NCBI GenBank assembly: GCA_963769745.1
Contig: CAVYNB010000041.1
Location: 62,001 to 126,000 of the forward strand
Reading direction: 5' to 3'
DNA from: JALORV01 sp963769745
GTDB taxonomy: Bacteria > Pseudomonadota > Gammaproteobacteria > Burkholderiales > Burkholderiaceae_F
DNA length: 64,000 nucleotides
In this document: one piece after another, positions 32,372-41,354 of the stretch
Numbering within the stretch: the stretch's first letter is position 1
How the letters are laid out: each line of letters starts with the position of its first letter
The notes under the pieces: generated by a model
Database searches by the model: none
Told to the model about the DNA's origin: nothing
What the model saw: the letters and a program-made list of their open reading frames with translations, nothing else
Translations under genes and position numbers: made by a program

Positions 32372-34789
32372 TTGATTTCCAAATCCAACCCCACTGACGC
32401 CGATGCACTCTTGCAGGCGCTGACCGCGGCGCGGGCTCCCCTGACTCCGCAGGAACTCGCGGATCGCCTGCACGTTGCGGACGATGCCCGGCCCGCGTTC
32501 AACACCGAACTCGAGGAACTGGAGCGCGCCGGGCGCGTCGTGCGCAACCGCGCCGGCCTGCTGCTGGTCGCTGCCCGCGCCAACCTCATTTCAGGCCAGG
32601 TGCAGGGCCATCGCGACGGCTTTGGATTCCTGATCCGCGACGACGCGGGCCAGGATCTCGTGCTGTCCGAGCACGAAATGAGCAAGGTGCTGCATGGCGA
32701 CCGCGTGCTGGCGCGCGTGTCCGGCACCGACCGCCGCGGTCGTCCCGAAGGCGAGATCGTCGAGGTCATCGAAAGCCGCACCAACAAGCTCGTCGGCCGA
32801 TTGCTCAACGAACGCGGCGTGACCATCGTCGTGCCGGAGGACCAGCGTATCCAGCACGACATCCTCGTGCCGCCCGGCGCGACCCTGTCGGCAGAGCCCG
32901 GCCAGGTCGTCGTGGTCGAGATCCTGCAGCAACCGCAGCGCTACGTGCAGCCGGTCGGGCGCGTGATCGAGGTGCTGGGCGCCATCGACGACCCTGGCAT
33001 GGAAATCGAGATCGCCGTGCGCAAGTTCTCGGTGCCGCACGAGTTCCCTGCAGAGGCCCTCGCGCTGGCGGACAGCCTGCCGGACAGCGTGCAGCCGCGC
33101 GACCTGCGTGGCCGTGTCGATCTGCGCGATGTGCCGCTCGTGACGATCGACGGCGAGGACGCGCGCGATTTCGACGACGCGGTGTACTGCGAGCCGATCG
33201 CGGGCCGCAAGAAGGGGTGGCGGCTGATCGTTGCCATCGCCGATGTCAGTCACTACGTGAAGTCGGGAGACTCACTCGACACTGAAGCCCAGAATCGATC
33301 GACGTCGGTGTACTTTCCGCGCCGGGTCATCCCGATGCTGCCGGAGAAACTCTCCAACGGGCTGTGCTCGCTGAATCCGGCGGTCGATCGCCTGGTGATG
33401 GTCTGCGACTGCGTGATCAGCGCGCAGGGTGTGCTCGATGCGTACCAGTTCTATCCGGCCGTCATGCACTCGCACGGGCGCCTCACCTACGACGAAGTGT
33501 GGGAGGCGCTGTCGGTACCCGGCAGCCGCTCCGCGCATCGCCTTGTGGATCTGCTGCCGCACCTGCAGAACCTGTACGCGCTCTTCGAGACCCTGGCGTC
33601 GGCGCGCGAGGCGCGCGGAGCGATCGACCTCGAGACGACCGAGACTTACATCGTCTGCGACGTCAACGGACGAATTGAAAAGATCGTGCCGCGGCTTCGC
33701 AACGATGCGCACAAGCTGATCGAGGAGTGCATGCTGGCAGCGAACGTCTGCGCGGCGGACTTCCTCGCGCGCAGCAAGCATGCGGCGCTCTACCGCGTCC
33801 ACGAGGGGCCGACACCCGAGCGGCTGGCCAACGTGCGCGCGATGCTGAAGACGCTCGGTCTGCACCTGGAGGGGGGCGACGATCCGCAGCCGTCCGACTA
33901 TGCGCTGGTGCTGAAGAAGATCCGGCCGCGACCGGACGCGCAGCTGCTGCAGACCGTTCTGCTGCGCTCGATGCAGCAGGCGATCTACAGCCCGCACAAC
34001 TCCGGCCACTTCGGGCTTGCGTACGAGGCCTATGCGCACTTCACCTCGCCGATAAGGCGCTATCCGGATCTGCTGGTCCATCGCGCCATCAAGGCGTGCC
34101 TTGGCAAGAAGCCGTATGTGCCGGTCCTGAGCGGGTCGCCGGACGCTGCCGTGGCACCGCTGGCCGCGCGCACGGCGCTCAGGCAAACGCGCGAACGCCG
34201 GGCGCCCGGGAGCGCCGATGTCGGCGTGTGGGAAAAGCTGGGCCTGATGTGCTCGGCGAACGAGCGTCGGGCCGACGACGCATCGCGTGATGTCGAGGCC
34301 TGGCTCAAGAGCTACTACATGCGCGAGCGCGTCGGCGAGACCTACAGCGGGACGGTCAGTTCGGTGGTGCCGTTCGGCGTCTTCGTCGTGCTCGATGATC
34401 TCTATGTCGAAGGCCTGGTGCACGTCTCGGAACTCGGATCCGAGTATTTCCTGTTCAACGAGGCGCTCCACGAATTGCGTGGTGAACGCACCGGCCTGCG
34501 CTATCGGCTGGGCGACCGTGTGACCGTGCAGGTGGCCCGCGTCGATCTCGAGGCGCGCCGGATCGAGTTCCGCCTCGTGCGCGGTGATACGCGCAAGGCC
34601 ATTTTGGCGGCGCACGCGCCGGAGCCGAAGGAGCGAGAACGCAAGCGCGGCGAGTCCGTCGAGGAACGGCGCGAACGCCATGCCAAGGTCGACGCGCGTC
34701 GGCAGGCGCGGCGCGGACAGTTGCACAAGATCGGCAAGAAGGGCGTCGGGGGTGCACGCGACCTCAAGGCGCGCAAGCGCGGACGATGA
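32372..34789 (+). CDS. rnr: Ribonuclease R
   Basis: An 805-residue RNase II/R family 3'-5' exoribonuclease that degrades structured RNA. An N-terminal helix-turn-helix (PLTQELADRL-like, residues 20-60) precedes two cold-shock domains, the RNB catalytic domain with the metal-binding DGEDARDFDDAV at about residues 260-271, an S1 domain (about 655-735) and a Lys/Arg-rich tail. The tail and helix-turn-helix favour Rnr over RNase II. It starts at TTG 32372 with AAGGA five bases before it; no ATG fits. rlmB overlaps by four bases. Confidence 0.95.
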   Translation: MISKSNPTDADALLQALTAARAPLTPQELADRLHVADDARPAFNTELEELERAGRVVRNRAGLLLVAARANLISGQVQGHRDGFGFLIRDDAGQDLVLSEHEMSKVLHGDRVLARVSGTDRRGRPEGEIVEVIESRTNKLVGRLLNERGVTIVVPEDQRIQHDILVPPGATLSAEPGQVVVVEILQQPQRYVQPVGRVIEVLGAIDDPGMEIEIAVRKFSVPHEFPAEALALADSLPDSVQPRDLRGRVDLRDVPLVTIDGEDARDFDDAVYCEPIAGRKKGWRLIVAIADVSHYVKSGDSLDTEAQNRSTSVYFPRRVIPMLPEKLSNGLCSLNPAVDRLVMVCDCVISAQGVLDAYQFYPAVMHSHGRLTYDEVWEALSVPGSRSAHRLVDLLPHLQNLYALFETLASAREARGAIDLETTETYIVCDVNGRIEKIVPRLRNDAHKLIEECMLAANVCAADFLARSKHAALYRVHEGPTPERLANVRAMLKTLGLHLEGGDDPQPSDYALVLKKIRPRPDAQLLQTVLLRSMQQAIYSPHNSGHFGLAYEAYAHFTSPIRRYPDLLVHRAIKACLGKKPYVPVLSGSPDAAVAPLAARTALRQTRERRAPGSADVGVWEKLGLMCSANERRADDASRDVEAWLKSYYMRERVGETYSGTVSSVVPFGVFVVLDDLYVEGLVHVSELGSEYFLFNEALHELRGERTGLRYRLGDRVTVQVARVDLEARRIEFRLVRGDTRKAILAAHAPEPKERERKRGESVEERRERHAKVDARRQARRGQLHKIGKKGVGGARDLKARKRGR

Positions 34790-35580
34790 ACCGGCAACGC
34801 CAAGACGGTGCCGCCCGAACGTCGCCGCGCGTGCTGGCCGGCTTTCACGCGGTGATGGCGCGATTGCGTGCCGCGCCCGACTCCATCGACACGATCTACG
34901 TCGACGCGCGCCGCCGCGACGGTCGCATGCAGCAGTTGCAGCAGCGGGCGCGCGAGTGTGGCGTTCGTGTGACTCCGGCCGATCCGGACCAACTTCGCAG
35001 CCTCTGCGGCGAGGCGCCGCACCAGGGCGTGGTCGCGCTTGCCGCCGAGATCGCGCAGATGCTGACGCTCGACGACCTGCTGGCAGCGGTCACGGACAAC
35101 ATGCTCCTGCTTGCGCTCGACAGCGTGACCGACCCGCGCAACCTCGGAGCGTGCCTGCGCGTTGCCGACGCCGCCGGCGTGAACGCGGTCCTCGTGCCGC
35201 GCGATCGTTCGGCCGGGATGACGCCTGCGGCCCTGAAGGCAGCGGCCGGTGCGGCGGAGTCGGTTCCCCTGATCGAAGTGACCAACCTGGCGCGGGCACT
35301 GGACGCCGTCAACGATGCCGGTGTTCGAACGGTAGGTGCGGCCGGCGAAGCCGAGCAGTCGCTCTTCGACCTGGACCTGCGGGGTCCGGTGGCCTGGGTA
35401 CTGGGTGCCGAAGGCAGCGGCTTGCGCCGCCTGACGCGCGAACGTTGCGAGACTCTCGCCCGCATTCCGTTGCAGGGGCACGTTGAAAGCCTCAACGTGT
35501 CGGTGGCGACCGGAATCTGCCTCTTCGAGACCGTGCGCCAACGGACATCGCCAGCGTCGCGAGTTTCCGGCCAGGCTTGA
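34786..35580 (+). CDS. rlmB: 23S rRNA Gm2251 2'-O-methyltransferase RlmB
   Basis: A 264-residue SPOUT methyltransferase. An N-terminal substrate-binding domain (VLAGFHAVMARL) precedes the knotted SAM-binding domain with motif 1 NLGACLRVADAAG, motif 2 LGAEGSGLRRL and motif 3 SLNVSVATGICLFE. It modifies G2251 in the peptidyl transferase centre. The ATGA overlap with rnr is the usual rnr-rlmB arrangement. Confidence 0.95.
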   Translation: MNRQRQDGAARTSPRVLAGFHAVMARLRAAPDSIDTIYVDARRRDGRMQQLQQRARECGVRVTPADPDQLRSLCGEAPHQGVVALAAEIAQMLTLDDLLAAVTDNMLLLALDSVTDPRNLGACLRVADAAGVNAVLVPRDRSAGMTPAALKAAAGAAESVPLIEVTNLARALDAVNDAGVRTVGAAGEAEQSLFDLDLRGPVAWVLGAEGSGLRRLTRERCETLARIPLQGHVESLNVSVATGICLFETVRQRTSPASRVSGQA

Positions 35581-35581
35581 A

Positions 35582-36619
35582 ATGCGTTCGGCAAGCGCGC
35601 AGCATCGCAGCATGCTGGCCGCCGTCTTCGGGATCGTCTTCCTGGTCTTCTTTGCGCTCAGTCCGCTGCGCTGGGTCGAGCTCGGCATGCCGTGGCTCAC
35701 GCTCGTGATCACTTTCGTGCTGATCCCGCTGCTCGATGCCGCGGTTGGTCGACCCTCACCATTGGCGCGACGCAACCCACCCGCGTTCGCGCGCTGGATT
35801 CCGCGCCTGCAGCTGCCGCTGCAGGCCGTGCTGCTGGTGCAGGCCGTGCTGATCGCACCGACGCTCGATCCCTGGCAGTTGCTGTTCTTCGGTCTGGCCG
35901 TCGGCACTGTCACCGGAGGTCTCGGCATCACGATCGCGCATGAGCTCGGCCACCGCGCAGCCACGATCGACCGCGTGATCGCCAAGGCGCTGCTGGTCAG
36001 CGTGTGCTACGGGCACTTCTTCGTCGAGCATGTTCGCGGTCACCACGTGCGGGTCGGGACACCGGACGATCCGGCCACGGCGCCGCGCGGCATGAACGTC
36101 TACCGCTTCATCGTGCGTTCCGTTGTCGGCAGCCTGATGCACGCCTGGCGGCTCGAAGCACTGCGGCTGGCTCAACGAGGGCGCAGTGCCTGGCATCGCT
36201 CCAACTGGGTGCTCACCGGTAGCCTGATGTCGGCGGCACTGGTGGCGATGGCGGCCTGGCTAGGAGGGTGGAGTGGGCTGCTGCTCTTCGCGCTGCAGGC
36301 GGCCGTTGCCGTCGTGCTGCTCGAGATCATCAACTACATCGAGCATTATGGCCTGCAGCGGCATCGGATTGAAGGTCACTACGAACCGGTGCGCGAACAG
36401 CATTCGTGGAACGCCGACTTCATCGTCAGCAACTGGATCCTGTTCAACCTGCAACTGCATTCCGACCATCACGCGCACATGCGGCGACCGTATGAGCAGC
36501 TGCGCACGGTGCACGACGCGCCGCAGTTGCCGGCCGGGTATCCGGCCATGGTGGTCCTGGCGCTCGTCCCGCCCTTGTGGTTCGCCGCGATGGACCCGCG
36601 CCTGCCCGTGGCTGCTTAG
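35582..36619 (+). CDS. AlkB-type membrane non-haem diiron monooxygenase
   Basis: A 345-residue integral membrane protein with six or so hydrophobic helices and the full AlkB histidine set: HELGH (H120, H124), HVRGHH (H150, H154, H155), the NYIEHYGL signature (H255 region) and HSDHH (H293, H296, H297). The stretch HHVRVGTPDDPA is close to the alkane hydroxylase family. AlkB enzymes hydroxylate the end carbon of medium-chain alkanes with rubredoxin as electron donor; no rubredoxin or rubredoxin reductase is in the window, and the protein is shorter than the usual 400 residues. The substrate is therefore open. It starts one base after rlmB. Confidence 0.82.
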   Translation: MRSASAQHRSMLAAVFGIVFLVFFALSPLRWVELGMPWLTLVITFVLIPLLDAAVGRPSPLARRNPPAFARWIPRLQLPLQAVLLVQAVLIAPTLDPWQLLFFGLAVGTVTGGLGITIAHELGHRAATIDRVIAKALLVSVCYGHFFVEHVRGHHVRVGTPDDPATAPRGMNVYRFIVRSVVGSLMHAWRLEALRLAQRGRSAWHRSNWVLTGSLMSAALVAMAAWLGGWSGLLLFALQAAVAVVLLEIINYIEHYGLQRHRIEGHYEPVREQHSWNADFIVSNWILFNLQLHSDHHAHMRRPYEQLRTVHDAPQLPAGYPAMVVLALVPPLWFAAMDPRLPVAA

Positions 36620-36638
36620 TCGACCCACCGGACCTCGA

Positions 36639-37377
36639 GTGAAGCTCGAACCGATCGAGGACGCACGCGGCTGGGTGCGCGAGGCCCGTCGCATCACCGT
36701 CCTGACGGGCGCCGGTGATGTCCGCGGAAAGCGGCGTGCCGACATTCCGCGACGCACAGACCGGCCTCTGGTCGCGGTTCGATCCCATGCAACTGGCGTC
36801 GGAACCGGGGTTTCGCGCTGATCCGGCGCTGGTGTGGCGCTGGTATGCGGGACGCCGCGATGCGGTCGCGCGCGCCGAGCCGAATGCCGGGCATCTGGCA
36901 TTGGCGACGGCGGAGCAGCGCTACGATCGATTCTCGATCGTTACGCAAAACGTCGATGGACTGCATCGACGTGCCGGATCGCGAAACGTCATCGAGATCC
37001 ATGGCTCGATCACGCAGACGATCTGCCTCGCGAAGTGCGGCTTTGTCGAGAACGATCCCGCAGGCTTGCCCAACGGCGAGCCGCCGCGATGCCCACACTG
37101 CGGCGACTGGTTGCGCCCCGGTGTCGTCTGGTTCGGAGAAATGCTCGATCCGGATCGACTGGCGGCGGCCGAGGCTGCAGCGGCGGACTGCGACGTGATG
37201 CTGGTCGTCGGGACATCGGGACTCGTGTATCCGGCGGCGGCGCTGCCCCTGACGGCGCGGCGCGCAGGGGCGCAGGTCATCGTCGTCAACCCGTCGGACA
37301 GCGACCTCGACCCGGTGGCCCGGATCGTCGTGCGGGCGACGGCGGCCGTGGCGCTGCCACGCTTGCTGGCACGTTGA
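36639..37377 (+). pseudogene. Sir2-type NAD-dependent deacylase, frame-broken
   Basis: Two frames together give a complete sirtuin of about 245 residues. GTG 36639 opens a frame reading to ITVLTGAG, and the next frame from 36718 continues MSAESGVPTFRDAQTGLW. These halves make the NAD-binding GAGxSAESGxPTFR motif; one extra G at about 36717 separates them. Downstream TQNVDGLH, the catalytic His in EIHGS and the zinc cysteines (CLAKC, CPHCG) are intact. Sirtuins remove acyl groups from lysines. If the break is real the gene is dead, because the NAD loop is cut; a sequence error is equally possible. Confidence 0.85.
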
Positions 37378-37385
37378 GAACGGCC

Positions 37386-37415
37386 TTGTGCGGCGCGGCG
37401 CAATTCGGCTAGAAT
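37386..37415 (+). promoter_or_regulatory. Promoter of the rpsF operon
   Basis: TTGTGC (37386-37391), an 18-base spacer and TAGAAT (37410-37415). It lies in the 174-base gap between the Sir2 gene and rpsF. The leader of about 130 bases could carry a site for S6:S18 repression, which I could not fold with confidence. Confidence 0.5.
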
Positions 37416-37551
37416 CGCAGGCTTTTCAAGCCTTTGCGGGCTACCTTGCTGCACCGGAAAGACGCTTCCGGGCAGCTCACCTTCCGGCATCGCCAGAGCA
37501 ATGCGCGTGCGCAGTGCGCCAGGGATGCCGGGCCATCCACAAGGAGCAACG

Positions 37552-37935
37552 ATGCGTCATTACGAAATCTGTTTCATTGTGCATCCCGATCAGAGCGAGC
37601 AGGTGCCCGCGATGATCGATCGCTACAAGGCGATGATCACGGCAGGCAGCGGCACGCTGCATCGGATCGAGGACTGGGGCCGTCGACAGCTGGCCTATCC
37701 GATCGAAAAGCTCGTGAAAGCGCATTACGTGCTGATGAACATCGAGTGCGATAACAAGACACTCGATGAGCTCGAGCATGCCTTCCGCTACAACGACGCG
37801 GTGCTCCGCCATCTCACCATCAAGATGAAGAAGGCCGAGACGACGGCCTCGCCGATGATGAAGGTGGTCGAGCGCGAGGAAGCACGCAAGGCGGCCGCCG
37901 AGCAGTCGGCGGCGGCGGCACCGGTCGCGGCCTGA
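37552..37935 (+). CDS. rpsF: 30S ribosomal protein S6
   Basis: A 127-residue protein (MRHYEICFIVHPDQSEQVPA) that pairs with S18 in the 30S platform. The C-terminal tail is rich in Ala and Glu, as in other proteobacteria. AAGGAG stands six bases before the ATG; in-frame ATG 37501 is rejected because it adds 17 residues unlike S6. Confidence 0.97.
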   Translation: MRHYEICFIVHPDQSEQVPAMIDRYKAMITAGSGTLHRIEDWGRRQLAYPIEKLVKAHYVLMNIECDNKTLDELEHAFRYNDAVLRHLTIKMKKAETTASPMMKVVEREEARKAAAEQSAAAAPVAA

Positions 37936-38030
37936 GCGTGTCGAGAGTCGGTTGGCGATCCTCGCGGACGCTAACGTGACCTCGGTGCGAGTACCAGCGA
38001 TCAACGGCATGAACTGTGGCAAAAGCAGCG

Positions 38031-38321
38031 GTGAACGAACTGCGCATATCCGCCACCCCGGTCGCCCGTAGCGCGCTGCGCTACACGCCGGCCGGAGTGG
38101 CAGTGGCAGAGGGCAGTTTCCGCCACGGTGGTGCGTTGGTCGAGGCGGGTACGGAACGGACGCTCGACTTCGAGTTTGCCGCGATCGCCGTGGGACCCGT
38201 GGCCATCGGACTCGATCGGGAACCGCTCGGACAACCGCTCACCATCTCCGGCTTCATCGCCCCGAAGACGCGCCGTTCGAACCGATTGATCGTGCACATC
38301 ACCGAATACGCCAGACAGTAA
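38031..38321 (+). CDS. priB: Primosomal replication protein N (PriB)
   Basis: A 96-residue OB-fold single-strand DNA-binding protein that helps PriA restart stalled forks. The family segments NELRISATPVARSALRYTPA and GFIAPKTRRSNRLIVHITE are clear. GTG 38031 puts the start at VNEL, matching the short N-terminus of the family; GTG 38016 would add five residues. Neither has a good ribosome-binding site. The rpsF-priB-rpsR order is typical of Beta- and Gammaproteobacteria. Confidence 0.9.
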   Translation: MNELRISATPVARSALRYTPAGVAVAEGSFRHGGALVEAGTERTLDFEFAAIAVGPVAIGLDREPLGQPLTISGFIAPKTRRSNRLIVHITEYARQ

Positions 38322-38369
38322 AGATTTCGTCGGAACCATCACAGGAATTCAGGAGCACAGGAGCACCAA

Positions 38370-38666
38370 ATGGCAACCTCGATGCGAGGCAAGGGCAAGG
38401 GCAAGGGCAAGAATGACAAGGGCAAGCGGCGTCCGTCACAGCAGAACGCGCTGTTCAAGCGCAAGAAGTTCTGCCGTTTCACGGCCGAAAAGGTCGACCA
38501 GATCGACTACAAGGACGTCGATACGCTGCGGGACTTCGTCGGCGAGAACGGCAAGATCACTCCGGCCCGACTCACCGGCACCAAGGCGCACTATCAGCGC
38601 CAGCTCGACACGGCGATCAAGCGTGCGCGTTTCCTCGCACTGCTGCCGTACACCGATACCCATTAA
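38370..38666 (+). CDS. rpsR: 30S ribosomal protein S18
   Basis: A 98-residue S18. The conserved core begins near FKRKKFCRFTAEKVDQIDYK. Ahead of it is an extension of about 30 residues dominated by Gly-Lys repeats (RGKGKGKGKNDKGKRRP), giving a more basic N-terminus than the 75-residue E. coli protein. AGGAG stands eight bases before the ATG. Confidence 0.97.
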   Translation: MATSMRGKGKGKGKNDKGKRRPSQQNALFKRKKFCRFTAEKVDQIDYKDVDTLRDFVGENGKITPARLTGTKAHYQRQLDTAIKRARFLALLPYTDTH

Positions 38667-38681
38667 GCGAGGGCGACCCAC

Positions 38682-39134
38682 ATGCAAGTCATACTGCTCG
38701 AAAAGGTCGTCAACCTCGGCCAGCTGGGTGACGTCGTCAAGGTCAAGCAAGGCTATGCGCGCAACTTCCTGATTCCGCAGGGCAAGGCACGCCGCGCGAC
38801 CGAAACCGCGATCAAGGAGTTCGAGACCCGCCGTGCGGATCTCGAGAAGGCACAGGCCGACAAGCTGGCCGCCGCGCAGGCGGTGCAGGCGCGCCTGAGC
38901 GGGACCAAGGTCCAGGTGACAGCGAAAGCCGGCGTCGATGGCCGGTTGTTCGGGTCGATCACCAACTACGACATCGCCGAGGCGCTGACAAAGCAGGGCT
39001 TCGAGGTCAACAAGGCGCAGGTCCGGATGCCCCAGGGCCCGCTCAAGCTGGTCGGCGATCACCCGATCACCGTTGCCCTGCATTCGGACGTGACGGCGGA
39101 GATCAGCGTGACAGTCGTGGGCGAACAGGCCTAG
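38682..39134 (+). CDS. rplI: 50S ribosomal protein L9
   Basis: A 150-residue two-domain protein: the N-terminal rRNA-binding part (MQVILLEKVVNLGQLGDVV, VKQGYARNFLIPQGKA), a long connecting helix and the C-terminal domain (GVDGRLFGSITNYDIAEAL). It ends the ribosomal operon and is followed by a terminator. Confidence 0.98.
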   Translation: MQVILLEKVVNLGQLGDVVKVKQGYARNFLIPQGKARRATETAIKEFETRRADLEKAQADKLAAAQAVQARLSGTKVQVTAKAGVDGRLFGSITNYDIAEALTKQGFEVNKAQVRMPQGPLKLVGDHPITVALHSDVTAEISVTVVGEQA

Positions 39135-39156
39135 ACAGACACGTTGCGCCAACTCA

Positions 39157-39181
39157 GGGCGGCCGCACGGCCGCCCTTTTT
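39157..39181 (+). terminator. Intrinsic terminator after rplI
   Basis: GGGCGGCC (39157-39164), loop GCAC, GGCCGCCC (39169-39176) and five T residues. It closes the rpsF-priB-rpsR-rplI operon, so dnaB probably has its own promoter in 39182-39291. Confidence 0.88.
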
Positions 39182-39291
39182 GTTCCATGACGGCCTGCCG
39201 TTGATGCCGGCGCCCTTACCGCCGTTGCTGTAGTGTTCGCACTGCGCGGACGACCGTTCGCGATCGTTTCCCTCTCAGTATTCTGCGTTCC

Positions 39292-40671
39292 GTGAACCAG
39301 CCGGTTTCCGATCCTCAGCTCGCCGCGGTGCGTACACCGCCGCACTCCATCGAGGCCGAACAATCGGTGCTCGGCGGCCTCCTGCTGGACAACACCGCCT
39401 GGGACCGGATTGCCGACCTGGTCGGCACCGACGACTTCTACCGCAATGACCATCGGCTCATCTTCGCAGCGATCAGCCGCCTGATCGACGCCGGCAAGCC
39501 GGCCGACGCGGTCACCGTGTTCGAGGCCCTGCGCAACTCGAACAAGGCAGATGATGCCGGCGGCCTCGTCTACCTCAACACGCTGGCGCAGAACACGCCG
39601 TCGGCAGCCAACATCCGCCGCTACGCCGAGATCGTGCGCGAACGCTCGGTCCTGCGACGCCTGGTGTCGGCCGGTGACGAAATCGCCACCAGTGCCCTGA
39701 ATCCTGCGGGTCGCGACACCAAGCAGATCCTCGACGATGCGGAAAGCAGGGTGTTCCGCATCGCCGAGGAAGGCGCGCGCGGCCGACAAGGCTTCATCGA
39801 GATCCAGCCGCTGCTGACGAAGGTGGTTGAACGGATCCAGGAACTCTTCGAACGTGCCAATCCCTCGGACGTCACCGGCGCGCCGACCGGATTCACGGAC
39901 CTCGACTCCAAGACCTCGGGCTTCCAGCCGGGCGATCTGATCATCATCGCGGGACGACCGTCGATGGGCAAGACGGCACTTGCACTCAACATCGGCGAGC
40001 ACGTCGCGCTCGACCAGGGCATGCCGGTGGCGGTGTTTTCGATGGAAATGGGAGCATCACAACTCGCGCTGCGCATGCTGAGCTCCGTTGGCCGGCTCGA
40101 CCAGCAGCGACTGCGGACCGGGCGGCTCCTTGACGACGACTGGCCGCGCCTGACGACCGCCATCCAGAAGATGCACGAGGCGCCGCTGTACATCGACGAA
40201 ACGCCGGCCCTGACCGCCATTGACCTGCGCGCGCGCGCGCGGCGGTTGTCACGCACCTGCGGCAAGCTCGGGCTCATCATCGTCGACTACCTGCAGTTGA
40301 TGAGTGCGAGCGGGCAGGGCGAGAACCGCGCGACCGAAATCTCCGAGATCTCGCGCGGCCTGAAGGCGCTGGCCAAGGAACTCGCCGTGCCGGTGGTGGC
40401 GCTGTCGCAGCTGAACCGCACCGTGGAGCAGCGTACCGACAAGCGACCGGTGATGTCGGACCTGCGCGAGTCGGGGGCCATCGAGCAGGACGCGGACGTG
40501 ATCCTGTTCATCTACCGCGACGAGGTCTACAACCCCGACACGAACGACAAGAACATCGCCGAGATCATCATCGGCAAGCAGCGCAACGGTCCGATCGGGC
40601 GCGTGAATCTGCGCTTCGACGGGCAGTTCACCAAGTTCGAGAATCTCGCGCGCAGCGCGCAGTTCGCATGA
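39292..40671 (+). CDS. dnaB: Replicative DNA helicase DnaB
   Basis: A 459-residue hexameric helicase. The N-terminal domain (PPHSIEAEQSVLGGLLLDN) binds primase, and the RecA-like C-terminal domain has Walker A GRPSMGKTA (residues 221-229), Walker B LIIVDYLQLM and the RESGAIEQDADVILFIYR segment. The gene is uninterrupted, with no intein. The start is GTG 39292 with no ribosome-binding site; a TATTCT at 39279-39284 would put transcription at or next to the start codon, so a leaderless mRNA is possible. Confidence 0.96.
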   Translation: MNQPVSDPQLAAVRTPPHSIEAEQSVLGGLLLDNTAWDRIADLVGTDDFYRNDHRLIFAAISRLIDAGKPADAVTVFEALRNSNKADDAGGLVYLNTLAQNTPSAANIRRYAEIVRERSVLRRLVSAGDEIATSALNPAGRDTKQILDDAESRVFRIAEEGARGRQGFIEIQPLLTKVVERIQELFERANPSDVTGAPTGFTDLDSKTSGFQPGDLIIIAGRPSMGKTALALNIGEHVALDQGMPVAVFSMEMGASQLALRMLSSVGRLDQQRLRTGRLLDDDWPRLTTAIQKMHEAPLYIDETPALTAIDLRARARRLSRTCGKLGLIIVDYLQLMSASGQGENRATEISEISRGLKALAKELAVPVVALSQLNRTVEQRTDKRPVMSDLRESGAIEQDADVILFIYRDEVYNPDTNDKNIAEIIIGKQRNGPIGRVNLRFDGQFTKFENLARSAQFA

Positions 40672-41342
40672 CCTCGCGGTTCGTGCAGGATCAGCCGGAA
40701 CGCCGCGGGCTGCGGGGCTCGATGCTGCGTCGACTCGTTCCCCGAGATCGCCGCTTCTACCCGTTGTTCAACCGGCAGGCGCAGTTGTGCGTTGAAGGCC
40801 TGACCGCGCTGGCGGATCTGCTCGCGGATGTGCGCGATCCCCACGGCCGGGTGCGCGATGTCGAGGCCATCGAGAAGCGCGGCGACGGCGTCGTCGCCGA
40901 AACATTGGCGTTGCTGCACCGCTCGTGGCTGCCGCCGTTTCCCCGTCTGGCGATCCACGCACTCATCAACCGCCTGGACGACATCCTTGACCTGGCCGAA
41001 GACGTCGCGCAGTCACTGCACCTGTATCACGTGACGGCGATGACGGCGGAGGGCCGCCGGCTGGCGGAACTTGCGGTGCAAAGCGCCGGCACGCTCGAGC
41101 GCGCCGTGGCCGGCCTGGAAGCGCCGGGCGACGGTAGCGTGGTCCTCGCGCTGTGCGAGGAAGTGAACTCCCTCGAAGCGCAGGCCGATCATGTGTTCCG
41201 TGCCGCCATGTCGCGGCTGTTTCGCGAAGAGCCCGACACGCGCCAGCTCGTCAAGCTCAAGGCGATCTACGAGTTGCTCGAGGAACTCACGGACAAGTGC
41301 AAGAACGCGGCAGCCGAGGTCCAGGCGCTGGCGTTGCGTTAG
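40668..41342 (+). CDS. DUF47 (PhoU-like) protein
   Basis: A 224-residue, mostly helical protein of the PhoU-related DUF47 family (YkaA type). Characteristic parts are DVRDVEAIEKRGDGVV and the C-terminal LKAIYELLEELTDKCKNAA with acidic metal-binding residues. The family usually sits beside a Pit-type phosphate transporter, which is not present here; the next gene is unrelated. Its ATG overlaps the dnaB stop (ATGA). Confidence 0.82.
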   Translation: MTSRFVQDQPERRGLRGSMLRRLVPRDRRFYPLFNRQAQLCVEGLTALADLLADVRDPHGRVRDVEAIEKRGDGVVAETLALLHRSWLPPFPRLAIHALINRLDDILDLAEDVAQSLHLYHVTAMTAEGRRLAELAVQSAGTLERAVAGLEAPGDGSVVLALCEEVNSLEAQADHVFRAAMSRLFREEPDTRQLVKLKAIYELLEELTDKCKNAAAEVQALALR

Positions 41343-41354
41343 GACGGTCGCGCC

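Noticed and set aside
38016..38030. Earlier GTG start for priB
   Set aside because: Adds MAKAA, which the family lacks; the later GTG at 38031 matches the short N-terminus. The earlier one cannot be excluded.
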